A stretch of DNA of 64,000 nt from Aerosticca soli (GTDB taxonomy: Bacteria; Pseudomonadota; Gammaproteobacteria; Xanthomonadales; Rhodanobacteraceae), in contig NZ_AP018560.1 of the NCBI RefSeq assembly GCF_003967035.1, forward strand, positions 1,387,001-1,451,000, in the 5' to 3' direction. Of this stretch, positions 35,234 through 44,280 are shown one piece after another; the first letter of the stretch is position 1; every line of letters starts with the position of its first letter. A program made the translations under genes and the position numbers. The notes under the pieces were generated by a model, which saw only the letters and a program-made list of their open reading frames with translations, was not told where the DNA came from and made no database searches.

Positions 35234-38200
35234 ATGCGCCTGACCACGATCAAGCTCGCCGGTTTCAAGTCCTTCGTCGACCCGACCACACTGCACCTGC
35301 CGACCAACATGACCGGCGTGGTCGGGCCCAACGGTTGCGGCAAGTCCAACATCATCGACGCGATCCGCTGGGTGATGGGCGAGAGCGCGGCCAGCCGTCT
35401 GCGCGGCGACGCACTCACCGACGTCATCTTTTCAGGTTCCAGCGCGCGCAAGCCGGTGGGGCAGGCGACGGTGGAACTCATCTTCGACAATGCCGACGGC
35501 GCGATCCAGGGCGAATACGCCAAATACGCCGAAATCTCGGTCAAGCGTCAGGTCAGCCGCGACGGCCAGTCGGCGTATTTCTTGAACGGCACGCGCTGCC
35601 GCCGTCGCGACATCACCGACCTCTTTCTCGGCACGGGCCTCGGGCCGCGCAGCTATTCGATCATCGAGCAGGGCATGATCAGCCAGATCATCGAAGCCCA
35701 CCCGGAGGAGTTGCGCACGCATCTGGAAGAAGCCGCCGGCATCTCCAAATACAAGGAGCGGCGCAAGGAGACGGAAAGCCGGATCAAGGCCACGCGCGAG
35801 AATCTCGAACGCGTCAAGGACGTGCGCGACGAGGTCGACAAGCAGCTGGAACACCTGAACCGCCAGGCGCGCGCGGCCGAGCGCTGGAAAGCGCTCAAGG
35901 AAGAACAATTGCGCAAGGAGGCGGAACTGCGCGCGCTGGAATACCGCGTCCTGCAGCGTCAACACGAAGCGGCGACGCAGGGCCTGACGGCGGCCGAGCT
36001 TCGCATCGAAGAACGCGTGGCCGCCCAGCGGCAGGTGGAGGCGGAACTCGAGGCGATGCGCGAACGCCACGTGCAGGCGAGCGATCAGCTCAACGCCGCG
36101 CAGGCCGAGGTCTACAAGGTCGGCGCCGAACTCGCCCGGATCGAGCAGCAGGCGCGTCACCATCGCGAGACCGCGGAGCGGCTGGAACGTGCCCAGGCCG
36201 AGGCCGAGCGCGAGCGGGCCGGGCTCCTCGCGCACATCGCGGACGACGAGGCGCGGCTGGAGAGCCTGCGCCGCGAACTGGCCGAGGGCGAGCCGCGGCT
36301 GGAAGCCCTCGCGCAACGCGAGGACGACACCGCGCAGGCCCAGCGCGAAGCCGAGGCGCGGCTCGCCGACTGGCAACAGCGCTGGGAAGCCCATACCCGC
36401 GCCGCCGGCGAGGCCAGCCGCGCCGCCGAGGTCGAGCGCACGCGGCTGGATTATCTGGACCGCCAGCTGCTGGATCTTTCCCGCCGTCGCGAGTCGTTGG
36501 CCGCCGAGCAGGAGGCCATCGATCTCGCCGCGCTGGATCAGGCCGCCGGACAGCTGCTCGAGGAACACGACGCCCAGCGCGCACGGGTCGAGCTCCTGGC
36601 CGAGCGGCTCGAGGCACACAAGCACGAGCTTGCCGGCGTGCAGGAGGCGGCGCGGGAGTGTCAGACGCGTCTTGACGAGGCGCGCCGGCAACTGGAAACC
36701 GCGAGCGGCCGGCTGGCTTCGCTCGAGGCCCTGCAGCACGCGGCCCTGGGCCAGGACGAAGGGGCGGCCAGCGCCTGGCTCGCCGCGCATGGTCTGGCGC
36801 ATGCGCGGCGGCTCGGCGCGGCGCTCACCGTCGATGCCGAGTGGGAACGGGCGGTCGAGACCGTGCTGGCCGGCCTGCTCGACGGTGTGCTGGTCGATGA
36901 TCTGGCCGGCCTGCTTGCCCCCTTGGCCGGACTGGACCAGGCCGACGTCAGCCTGTTTGCGGCGGCGCACGCCGCCACGTCCGCCCCGCCGGACACGCTT
37001 GCCGCCCACGTGCGCGGCCCGGCGGCGGCCATGGCCTTGCTCGCGCATGTCTTCACCGCGCCCGATCTGGCGCAGGCGCAGCAGCGTGCCAGCGCGCTTG
37101 CGCCCGGCCAGTCGGTGATCACCCCGGCCGGCGAATGGCTGGGGTACGGCTGGGCGCGGGTCCGGCGTGCCCAGGGCAATCGGCTCGGCGTGCTGGCCCG
37201 CGAGCGCGAGATCCGCGCCCTGCAGGCGCAGGTCGAGCAATGGCATGCCTTGATCGAGGATGCCGGCAGCCGGCTGGATGCCTTGCGCGTGCAGGCGGCG
37301 CAGGTCGAGCGGGCGCGCGACGAGGTCCAGCGCGAGCTCTACCAGGCCCATCGCCGCCAGTCCGAGCTGGCCGGCCAATGGCAGGGACAGCGCGGCAAGG
37401 TCGAGACCGCACGCGCGCGCGCCGCCCGCATCGCCGAGGAACTTTCCACCCTGCAGACGCAGGCCGAGGACTGGCAGGCCCAGGCGCGCGAGGCGCGCGC
37501 CCGGCTGGACACCTTCATCCAGCGCATGGGCGATCTCGAGGACGAGCGGCGCGAACTCGAAAACGAGCGCCGCCAACTACTCGAGATCCGCGAAGAGGCG
37601 CGCATGAACGCCCGCGAGGTCGCCGACCAGGCCCGTGCCCTGGCCCTGACGCTGGAGTCGCGCCGCACCGCGCTCGCCGCGCTGACGCAGTCGCTCGAAC
37701 GCATGCAGGCGCAGCTGCGTCAGCTGGATGCCCGTCGCCAGGACTATGCCGAGCAACTCGCCGCCGGCACCGACCCGCTCGCCGAGCTGGACGCCCAGCG
37801 GCAGGCCTGTCTCGACCAGCGGCTGCTGGTCGATCGCCAGCTGGTCGAGGCCAGGCAGGCGCTCGAGACCTGCGATCAGGCCTTGCGCCGGCTCGAACAG
37901 CAACGCCATGCCGGTGAACAGGAACTCACCGCGCTGCGCGAGGGGCTGGCCGAGCAGCGGCTCGCGGCGCAGGCGCTGGCCATGCGCGCCGGCCAGCTCG
38001 CCGAGGCGATCCATGCCGCCGGTCTCGAGCCGCAGGCGCTGCTCGCCGACCTCGACGAAGACAGCGATCCGGCCCTCTGGCGCAGCCAGCTAGCCGAGCT
38101 GGCGCAGAAGATCGCCCGGCTCGAGCCGGTCAACCTGGCGGCGATCCAGGAGCATGCCGAGCAAAGCGAGCGCAAGACCTACCTCGATCATCAACTCGCC

Positions 38201-38737
38201 GACCTGGCCAGCGCGATGGAAACGCTGGAGGAGGCCATCCGCAAGATCGACCGCGAGACGCGCCAGCGCTTCAAGGAGACCTTCGACAAGGTCAACGCCG
38301 GCATCCAGGCACTCTTCCCGCGCCTGTTCGGCGGCGGCCACGCCTATCTCGAACTCACCGGTGACGACCTGCTCGATACTGGCGTGTCGATCATGGCGCG
38401 TCCGCCGGGCAAGCGGCCGTCCAATATCTCCCTGCTGTCCGGCGGCGAGAAGGCGCTCACCGCGGTGGCGCTGGTGTTTGCCATCTTCCAGCTCAACCCG
38501 GCGCCGTTCTGCCTGCTCGACGAGGTCGACGCACCGCTGGACGAGGCCAACGTCGGCCGCTTCTCGGCGATGGTGCGGGAGATGAGCGAAAAGGTGCAGT
38601 TCATCTTCGTCACCCACAACAAGGCCACCATGGAGGCCGCCAGCCAGCTCTGCGGCGTTACCATGCGCGAACCGGGCGTCTCGCGCCTGGTGCAGGTCGA
38701 TCTCGCCGAAGCGGCCAAACTGGCCGGCGCCGCCTGA
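35234..38737 (+). CDS. smc: Chromosome segregation protein SMC
   Basis: This condensin ATPase organises and segregates the chromosome. The 1167-residue protein has the N-terminal head with Walker A GPNGCGKSN (31-39) and a long coiled coil (about 170-490). The hinge follows (around EGAASAWLAAHGLAHARRLG to LGYGWARVRRAQGN), then a return coiled coil and the C-terminal head with signature LLSGGEKALTAVAL (around 1070) and Walker B FCLLDEVDAPLDEANV. It is nine bases before zipA. No scpA or scpB is in the window. Confidence 0.97.
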   Translation: MRLTTIKLAGFKSFVDPTTLHLPTNMTGVVGPNGCGKSNIIDAIRWVMGESAASRLRGDALTDVIFSGSSARKPVGQATVELIFDNADGAIQGEYAKYAEISVKRQVSRDGQSAYFLNGTRCRRRDITDLFLGTGLGPRSYSIIEQGMISQIIEAHPEELRTHLEEAAGISKYKERRKETESRIKATRENLERVKDVRDEVDKQLEHLNRQARAAERWKALKEEQLRKEAELRALEYRVLQRQHEAATQGLTAAELRIEERVAAQRQVEAELEAMRERHVQASDQLNAAQAEVYKVGAELARIEQQARHHRETAERLERAQAEAERERAGLLAHIADDEARLESLRRELAEGEPRLEALAQREDDTAQAQREAEARLADWQQRWEAHTRAAGEASRAAEVERTRLDYLDRQLLDLSRRRESLAAEQEAIDLAALDQAAGQLLEEHDAQRARVELLAERLEAHKHELAGVQEAARECQTRLDEARRQLETASGRLASLEALQHAALGQDEGAASAWLAAHGLAHARRLGAALTVDAEWERAVETVLAGLLDGVLVDDLAGLLAPLAGLDQADVSLFAAAHAATSAPPDTLAAHVRGPAAAMALLAHVFTAPDLAQAQQRASALAPGQSVITPAGEWLGYGWARVRRAQGNRLGVLAREREIRALQAQVEQWHALIEDAGSRLDALRVQAAQVERARDEVQRELYQAHRRQSELAGQWQGQRGKVETARARAARIAEELSTLQTQAEDWQAQAREARARLDTFIQRMGDLEDERRELENERRQLLEIREEARMNAREVADQARALALTLESRRTALAALTQSLERMQAQLRQLDARRQDYAEQLAAGTDPLAELDAQRQACLDQRLLVDRQLVEARQALETCDQALRRLEQQRHAGEQELTALREGLAEQRLAAQALAMRAGQLAEAIHAAGLEPQALLADLDEDSDPALWRSQLAELAQKIARLEPVNLAAIQEHAEQSERKTYLDHQLADLASAMETLEEAIRKIDRETRQRFKETFDKVNAGIQALFPRLFGGGHAYLELTGDDLLDTGVSIMARPPGKRPSNISLLSGGEKALTAVALVFAIFQLNPAPFCLLDEVDAPLDEANVGRFSAMVREMSEKVQFIFVTHNKATMEAASQLCGVTMREPGVSRLVQVDLAEAAKLAGAA

Positions 38738-38746
38738 AGGACACCC

Positions 38747-39715
38747 ATGACCGTCATGTCCCCGCTTGCCCTCGCCTGGAACCCCGCCGTCGGCGTGCCC
38801 ATGCTCGTCGCCGGCATCATCGTGCTGGTGTTGATCTGGCTCTTCGGCCAGCCGCGCAACGCGCAAGGCCGCCGCCGCGTCCAGAACGACACGCCCGGCG
38901 AGCGTCGCGAGCCGAGCCTGGGCGGCAGCCTCGCCGACGATCCGGTGTTCGAGGATCTCGACCGCGATCGCGCGCCCACGGCCTCCGCCGCCGCACGCGA
39001 TGCCGGCGGCGCCGGCCTGCGCGAGGAGCTGGAAAAACTCGGCGCCTCGCTCGCCGGACAGCGCACACCATCCCTGCTCGAACCGAGCAGCCAGGCCATC
39101 GTCGACGCCCTGCGTGCGCCGGCCGTCGCGCCACAGCCTGCTGCGGCGCCGTCGTCGCCATCACCGGCGCCGCAGGAAACGCCGACCCCGCCCGCCGCCG
39201 CCCGGCCCGCCCCGGCGCCCGAGCGTCCGCCCGCACGCTCGAGCGTGGGCCGGCGGCCGAGCGAATGGCCGGTCGAGCGCATCGTCACCCTGTTCGTGAT
39301 GGCCCGCGACGGCCAGCGCTTCCAGGGCGCCGACCTGATCGTCGCGGCGGAAAAGGCCGGGCTCGAATTCGGCGACATGGCGATTTTCCATCGTCTGGTC
39401 GACGGCAAGCGCGAGCAGGGGCCGTTGTTCAGCGTGGCCAACATGCTCAAGCCGGGCAGCTTCGACCTGACCCGTCTGGAGAGCCTGAGCACGCCGGGGC
39501 TGAGCTTCTTCATGACCTTGCCGGGGCCGCTGCCGGCGCTGGACGCATGGGACGCCATGTTGCCCACCGCGCAGCGCATGGCCGAATTGCTCGACGGTCA
39601 GGTGCTGGACGACGAGCGCAATGCGCTTGGGCGCCAGCGCATCGCCCACATCCGCGACGAGCTTCGACTGTGGGACCGACACCACGAAGGACTGCCGATC
39701 ACTTTCGGCCGTTGA
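38747..39715 (+). CDS. zipA: Cell division protein ZipA
   Basis: ZipA anchors and stabilises the FtsZ ring at the inner membrane. The 322-residue protein has one N-terminal membrane segment (about 17-33, VPMLVAGIIVLVLIWLFG), a Pro/Ala-rich linker and a C-terminal FtsZ-binding domain (IVTLFVMARDGQRFQGADLIVAAEKAGLEFGDMAIFHR to the end). It follows smc as in other Xanthomonadales, but ligA, the usual next gene, is absent here; a convergent PRPP-synthetase-like gene ends six bases away. Confidence 0.93.
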   Translation: MTVMSPLALAWNPAVGVPMLVAGIIVLVLIWLFGQPRNAQGRRRVQNDTPGERREPSLGGSLADDPVFEDLDRDRAPTASAAARDAGGAGLREELEKLGASLAGQRTPSLLEPSSQAIVDALRAPAVAPQPAAAPSSPSPAPQETPTPPAAARPAPAPERPPARSSVGRRPSEWPVERIVTLFVMARDGQRFQGADLIVAAEKAGLEFGDMAIFHRLVDGKREQGPLFSVANMLKPGSFDLTRLESLSTPGLSFFMTLPGPLPALDAWDAMLPTAQRMAELLDGQVLDDERNALGRQRIAHIRDELRLWDRHHEGLPITFGR

Positions 39716-39721
39716 CGCCGG

Positions 39722-40600
39722 TCAGGCATCGAGCGCGGTGGCCAGCGCGCCGGCCAGCCGGATGCGGGCCGTGTGCTGGGCGATGCTGTCGGTGGTGACT
39801 ACCCTCGCCACGTCGGCCGATCGCAGCAGATCGAGCGCGCCTTCGGCCAGCACGCCGTGCACGGCCACGCATATCGGCGTCGGCCAGCCGGCGGCACGCA
39901 GGGCGCGCGCCGCCTCGGCCATGGTGTGCCCGCTGGCGATGATGTCGTCCAGCAGCACCGGCGTGCGTCCGCGCCAGGCGGAGAGATCGGGCAGGGTGAC
40001 CGTCACCGCGCGGTCGCCATGCCGGACCTTGCTGGCGACCGCCCCGGGCGCGTCGATCCGTGCGGCCACTTCATGCACCCACTGCGCGCTTTCGGCATCC
40101 GGTCCGAGGATGAGCGGGTGGGCGACGTGGGCCGCGATCCATGCCGCGAGGTCGGCGGCGACATGCACCACGCGCCCGCGCGACAACCCCGCCTCGGCCA
40201 GCGTGCGCAGACGATGCAAATGCGGGTCGACCGTCAGCACGGCATCGAAAAGGCCGTCGAGCAGGCGACCGAAGATCCCCGCGGCGACCGCCTCGCCGGG
40301 ATGGAAACGCGCATCCTGCCGCAGATAGGCCAGATAGGGCGCGACGAGCACCACCCGTGCCGCGCCCAGCTCGCGCAGCGTCCCCGCGGCCAGCAGCAGG
40401 GGCAGCAGCTTTGGATCCGGCCGGTCCAGGGTGCAGACCAGCACGGCTTCCTCGCCCTTCTCGGGCGGCGTCACGGTGACGAGGCTTTCTTCGTCCGGGA
40501 AGCGGCGCACCTGGACCGTCGTCCACGGCCAGCCGCCGTGTCTGGCGAGGTCTTCGGCAAGCGCTTGGTTGCCGGGCAGGGCATGGATGCGCCGTTTCAT
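39722..40600 (-). CDS. Ribose-phosphate pyrophosphokinase-like protein
   Basis: The 292-residue protein has the PRPP synthetase two-domain pattern: MKRRIHALPGNQALAEDLA, VQVRRFPDEESLV, YLAYLRQDARFHPGEAVAAGIFGRLLDG, TVDPHLHRL and the PRPP loop VLLDDIIASGHTM. It is shorter and more diverged than housekeeping Prs (about 315 residues), so it is probably a paralog with a different substrate or setting. It sits 43 bases after an alcohol dehydrogenase gene. The start at MKRRIHALPG excludes a shadow stretch over the dehydrogenase end. Confidence 0.85.
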   Translation of the reverse strand: MKRRIHALPGNQALAEDLARHGGWPWTTVQVRRFPDEESLVTVTPPEKGEEAVLVCTLDRPDPKLLPLLLAAGTLRELGAARVVLVAPYLAYLRQDARFHPGEAVAAGIFGRLLDGLFDAVLTVDPHLHRLRTLAEAGLSRGRVVHVAADLAAWIAAHVAHPLILGPDAESAQWVHEVAARIDAPGAVASKVRHGDRAVTVTLPDLSAWRGRTPVLLDDIIASGHTMAEAARALRAAGWPTPICVAVHGVLAEGALDLLRSADVARVVTTDSIAQHTARIRLAGALATALDA

Positions 40601-40643
40601 GCCGTCGAACCCGGCACGCCCGGACGGGCACCGCGGACACGCA

Positions 40644-41633
40644 TCAGGGCACCAGCACCGCCGCGCCTTCCAGCCGGCCGTGGCGCAGGTCGTCCAGTGC
40701 CTGATTGGCTTTTTCCAGCCGGTAACGCCGCACATGGGTGACCACGTGCGCCTGTGCGGCGAGCTGGAGGAAGGCATGGCCATCGGCGCGGGTCAGGTTG
40801 GCGACCGAGCGCAGTTGGCGTTCCTCCCACAGCCAGCGGTACGGAAACGACGGGATGTCGGACATGTGGATGCCGCCGCACACCACCTTGCCGCCCTTGC
40901 GTACCGCGCGCAGCGCCTGCGGCACCAGCGCGCCGACCGGCGCGAAGATCAGTGCCGCATCCAGCGGCTCGGGTGGCAGCACGGTCGAATCGCCAGCCCA
41001 GACCGCGCCCAGCGAGCGTGCGAAGGCCTGTGCCTCGACGTCACCGGGGCTGGTAAAGGCAAACACCCACCGACCCTGGTGCACGAGTACCTGGGCCAGG
41101 ATGTGCGCCGCGGCGCCGAAGCCATACAGGCCGATGTTCCGGCCGTCGCCGGCCATGCTCAGCGTGCGGCCGCCGATCAGCCCCGCACACAGGAGCGGCG
41201 CGGCGGCGACGGCATCCGGATAAGGCTCGCGGGGCAGTGGCAGACAGAACGCGGCACGCGCCACCGCATGCGTGGCAAAGCCGCCATCGCGCGTGCAGCC
41301 GGTGAAGTCGGGCGCGTCGCAGAGATTTTCCTCGCCGCGACGGCAGTACTCGCACACCCCGCAGGCGCCGCCCAGCCAGGGAATGCCGACCCGATCGCCC
41401 AGCGCCGGCGAGCGCACGCCGTCACCCAGCGCATCGACCACCCCCACCACCTCATGCCCCGGCACCACCGGAAGCCGCGCCTGCGGCAACTCGCCGTCGA
41501 CCAGATGCAGGTCGGTACGGCAGACACCGCAGGCCTCGACCCGGATGCGGATCTCGCCGGGACCGGGCTGTGGATCGGGGCGCTCATCCAGGACCAGGGG
41601 GCGGCCTGGGGCCTTCAACACCATCGCGCGCAT
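40644..41633 (-). CDS. Zinc-dependent alcohol dehydrogenase family protein
   Basis: The 329-residue medium-chain dehydrogenase has the catalytic-zinc region EACGVCRTDLHLVDGE....PGHEVVGVV and the structural-zinc cluster CGVCEYCRRGEENLC. A NAD(P)-binding segment IGLYGFGAAAHI replaces the classical GxGxxG. The physiological alcohol is unknown. It is the first gene of an operon with the PRPP-synthetase-like gene and is divergent from dnaB. Confidence 0.9.
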   Translation of the reverse strand: MRAMVLKAPGRPLVLDERPDPQPGPGEIRIRVEACGVCRTDLHLVDGELPQARLPVVPGHEVVGVVDALGDGVRSPALGDRVGIPWLGGACGVCEYCRRGEENLCDAPDFTGCTRDGGFATHAVARAAFCLPLPREPYPDAVAAAPLLCAGLIGGRTLSMAGDGRNIGLYGFGAAAHILAQVLVHQGRWVFAFTSPGDVEAQAFARSLGAVWAGDSTVLPPEPLDAALIFAPVGALVPQALRAVRKGGKVVCGGIHMSDIPSFPYRWLWEERQLRSVANLTRADGHAFLQLAAQAHVVTHVRRYRLEKANQALDDLRHGRLEGAAVLVP

Positions 41634-41705
41634 GATCGTCGTTCCGGGCATCGCCACCGCCGGGCGGCGGGCGCTCGTCAAAGATGAAAAAGCAATATAC
41701 ACCGC

Positions 41706-41714
41706 TTATCCACA
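41706..41714 (+). promoter_or_regulatory. Perfect DnaA box upstream of dnaB
   Basis: TTATCCACA is the exact high-affinity DnaA-binding consensus. It lies 23 bases before the putative -35 of dnaB, in the divergent region shared with the alcohol dehydrogenase gene. A weaker, degenerate copy (TATTCCCCA) follows directly. Confidence 0.55.
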
Positions 41715-41736
41715 GCTATTCCCCAGAGTTGTTGTC

Positions 41737-41765
41737 TTAACCCCTGCGACTGGCCTGCGTATGCT
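41737..41765 (+). promoter_or_regulatory. Candidate dnaB promoter
   Basis: TTAACC (41737-41742; 4/6) and TATGCT (41760-41765; 4/6) are 17 bases apart, about 50 bases upstream of the dnaB ATG and downstream of a DnaA box. Motif match only. Confidence 0.35.
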
Positions 41766-41817
41766 GGCGTGACCGGCCGCGCGGCGGCGGGATGGTTTTT
41801 TTCGAAGGTCAAAGCCG

Positions 41818-43215
41818 ATGGCACTGGTTCCGGAACGCAAGGGCGGCCATAACGCCCAGATCGAGGCGCTGCGTGTGCCGCCGCACTCGATCGAAGCCGA
41901 GCAGGCGGTGCTCGGCGGCCTGATGCTGGCGCCTGACGCGCTGGACAAGGTCGCCGACCGGCTCACCGAGCACGATTTCTATCGTCGCGATCACCGCATG
42001 ATCTGGCGCGCGATCAACGAGCTTGCCAACAAGGGCATGCCGTGCGATGCGGTGACGCTCGGCGACTGGTTCGAGGCCAACGACCTGGCCGAGCTGGTCG
42101 GCGGCGCCGGCTACCTGATCGAGCTGGCCAACGCGACGCCGAGTGCGGCCAACATCGGCGCCTATGCCGACATCGTGCGCGAGAAATCGGTGCTGCGGCA
42201 GTTGATCGATGCCGGCGTCGCGATCGCCGAGGACGGCTACCGCCCTGAAGGCCGCGAAGTGCAGGAGGTGCTGGAGGCGGCCGAGCAGCGCGTGTTCCAG
42301 ATCGCCGAATCGGGCGCCCGCGGCCGCAAGGACGTGGTTTCGGTACGCGACGCGGTCAAGGACGCCTTCCGCATCCTCTCCGAGCGTTACGAGAACAAGG
42401 GCCAGCTCACCGGCATTTCCACCGGGTTTGCCGACCTCGACGAACTCACCTCGGGCCTGCAGCCTTCCGATCTCATCATCGTCGCGGCACGTCCGTCGAT
42501 GGGCAAGACCGCGTTTTCGCTCAACATCGCCGAGACCGCGGCGCTGCGCGGCAAGAAGGCGGTGGTGGTGTTCTCCATGGAGATGTCCGCCTCGCAGCTC
42601 GCCTTTCGGCTGATCTCCTCGATCGGGCGCATCCATCAGCAGCGCCTGCGCAACGGCGACCTGGCCGAGGAGGACTGGCCGCGCGTCACCAATGCGATCG
42701 CCATCCTTTCCGAAGCCAAGATCTTCATCGACGACACGCCCGGACTTTCACCGGCGGAGCTGCGCTCGCGCGCGCGGCGCCTGCACCGCGAACACGGCGG
42801 GCTCGGACTGATCGTGATCGACTACCTGCAACTGATGCAGGTGCCCGGCAACAAGGAAAACCGCGCCACCGAGATCTCGGAGATCTCGCGTTCGCTTAAA
42901 GGGCTGGCCAAGGAACTCAACGTGCCGGTGATCGCCCTTTCCCAGCTCAACCGTTCACTGGAACAGCGCGCGGACAAGCGGCCGATGATGTCGGACCTGC
43001 GCGAATCGGGCGCGATCGAGCAGGACGCCGACGTGATCATGTTCATCTACCGCGACGAGTACTACAACAAGGATTCGCCGGACAAGGGCCTGGCCGAGAT
43101 CATCGTCGGCAAGCAGCGCAACGGGCCTACCGACACCGTCAAGCTGACCTTCCTCGGCCATTACACCAAGTTCGAGAACTATGCGCCCGATTCCTTCGTG
43201 GGCGCCTTCGAATAG
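41818..43215 (+). CDS. dnaB: Replicative DNA helicase DnaB
   Basis: The hexameric 5'-3' helicase of the replication fork. The 465-residue protein has the N-terminal DnaG/DnaC-interacting domain (VPPHSIEAEQAVLGGLM), Walker A ARPSMGKTAF (224-233), Walker B LIVIDYLQLM and the RecA-like motif SQLNRSLEQRADKRPMMSDLRESGAIEQDAD. No intein is present. In many proteobacteria rplI precedes dnaB; here it does not. Confidence 0.97.
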   Translation: MALVPERKGGHNAQIEALRVPPHSIEAEQAVLGGLMLAPDALDKVADRLTEHDFYRRDHRMIWRAINELANKGMPCDAVTLGDWFEANDLAELVGGAGYLIELANATPSAANIGAYADIVREKSVLRQLIDAGVAIAEDGYRPEGREVQEVLEAAEQRVFQIAESGARGRKDVVSVRDAVKDAFRILSERYENKGQLTGISTGFADLDELTSGLQPSDLIIVAARPSMGKTAFSLNIAETAALRGKKAVVVFSMEMSASQLAFRLISSIGRIHQQRLRNGDLAEEDWPRVTNAIAILSEAKIFIDDTPGLSPAELRSRARRLHREHGGLGLIVIDYLQLMQVPGNKENRATEISEISRSLKGLAKELNVPVIALSQLNRSLEQRADKRPMMSDLRESGAIEQDADVIMFIYRDEYYNKDSPDKGLAEIIVGKQRNGPTDTVKLTFLGHYTKFENYAPDSFVGAFE

Positions 43216-43303
43216 CACGCCTTGCCAGTGCGTGCACGAAGACCACTCCGCGCCTTCACGATGACCTCCGCAGACTCGCGCCACTCGACACGAGGCGATG
43301 GGC

Positions 43304-43456
43304 ATGAGCCTGCTCGTTCTGCTGGTGCTACTGGTGATACTGATTGGCGTGCTGCCGACCTGGCCTTATAGCCGCGGCTGGGGCTATTACCCGAGCGGGG
43401 GGCTTGGCTTGGTGTTGGTGATCGTGTTGGTGCTGCTGCTGTTGGGCGTGCTGTAG
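43304..43456 (+). CDS. DUF3309 family small membrane protein
   Basis: This 50-residue protein consists of two hydrophobic stretches around a polar centre: MSLLVLLVLLVILIGVLPTW, then PYSRGWGYYPSGG, then a Leu/Val tail ending LLLLGVL. This is the DUF3309 pattern, with the conserved PTWP.S..WGY.PSGG segment. It is probably an inner-membrane peptide; function is unknown. It lies 88 bases after dnaB. Confidence 0.8.
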   Translation: MSLLVLLVLLVILIGVLPTWPYSRGWGYYPSGGLGLVLVIVLVLLLLGVL

Positions 43457-43554
43457 CCGACATGTGGCAGCGGCACGCGGCTTGCGGCGGCGTCCGGGCA
43501 AGCCCTGTGGTTTCGCGGCGAGCGAGAAAGCGCGGGGTATGCAGCCCCGTATGC

Positions 43555-44280
43555 CTACGCCCGCAGCGTGCGCAGGTCGACGCCGTCGGCGTCCAAGGCG
43601 AGCAGCGAGCCCTGTTCGTACCAGTCACCGAGCACGATGCGCTCGGCCGGACGGCCGTCCAGCGCGAAGTGATGGATCGCCGGACGATGGGTATGGCCGT
43701 GGATCAGCCGCTCGACACCCGCCTGGCGCATGGCCGCCGCCACGGCCTCGGCGTTGACGTCCATCAGGCTTTCCTGGGTGCTGCCGGTGTGGGCGCGGCT
43801 GTCCTCGCGCGCCCGGGCGGCGAACGCGCGCCGGGCGTCGAGGGGCATGGCGAGCACCTGTGCCTTCCATGCCGGCGTGCGTACGTTCCGGCGTACCGCC
43901 TGGTAGGCGACATCGTCGGTGCATAGCGCATCGCCGTGCATCAGCAGGGTGGGTCGGCCCTGGATCGTGTGCACGGTGGCGTCTTCCAGCAGCTCGAAAC
44001 CGGCGCGTTGCGCATAGGCCTCGCCGAGCAGGAAGTCGCGGTTGCCGTGAATGAAGTAGATCGGCACGCCCGACTCGCGCAGCGCACGCGTGGCACGGGC
44101 GACACGCGCGGGCAGTTCGGCATCGTCGTCGTCGCCGATCCAGGCCTCGAAGAGGTCGCCCAGGATGTACAGCGCCTCGGCATGGCGCGCCTCCGGCCCG
44201 GCCAGAAAACGCTCGAACAGCGCGGTGATCTGCGGCCGGGCGGCATCCAGATGTAGGTCGGCGACGAACAGCGTGCTCAT
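43555..44280 (-). CDS. lpxH: UDP-2,3-diacylglucosamine hydrolase
   Basis: It cleaves UDP-2,3-diacylglucosamine to lipid X and UMP in lipid A synthesis, peripherally at the inner membrane. The 241-residue metallophosphoesterase has FVADLHLD, LGDLFEAWIGDD, IHGNRDFLLG, LMHGDALCTDD and IHGHTHRPAIH, the full set of metal ligands. Its start overlaps the cyclophilin stop by four bases, the same gene pair as in E. coli (ppiB-lpxH). Confidence 0.96.
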   Translation of the reverse strand: MSTLFVADLHLDAARPQITALFERFLAGPEARHAEALYILGDLFEAWIGDDDDAELPARVARATRALRESGVPIYFIHGNRDFLLGEAYAQRAGFELLEDATVHTIQGRPTLLMHGDALCTDDVAYQAVRRNVRTPAWKAQVLAMPLDARRAFAARAREDSRAHTGSTQESLMDVNAEAVAAAMRQAGVERLIHGHTHRPAIHHFALDGRPAERIVLGDWYEQGSLLALDADGVDLRTLRA

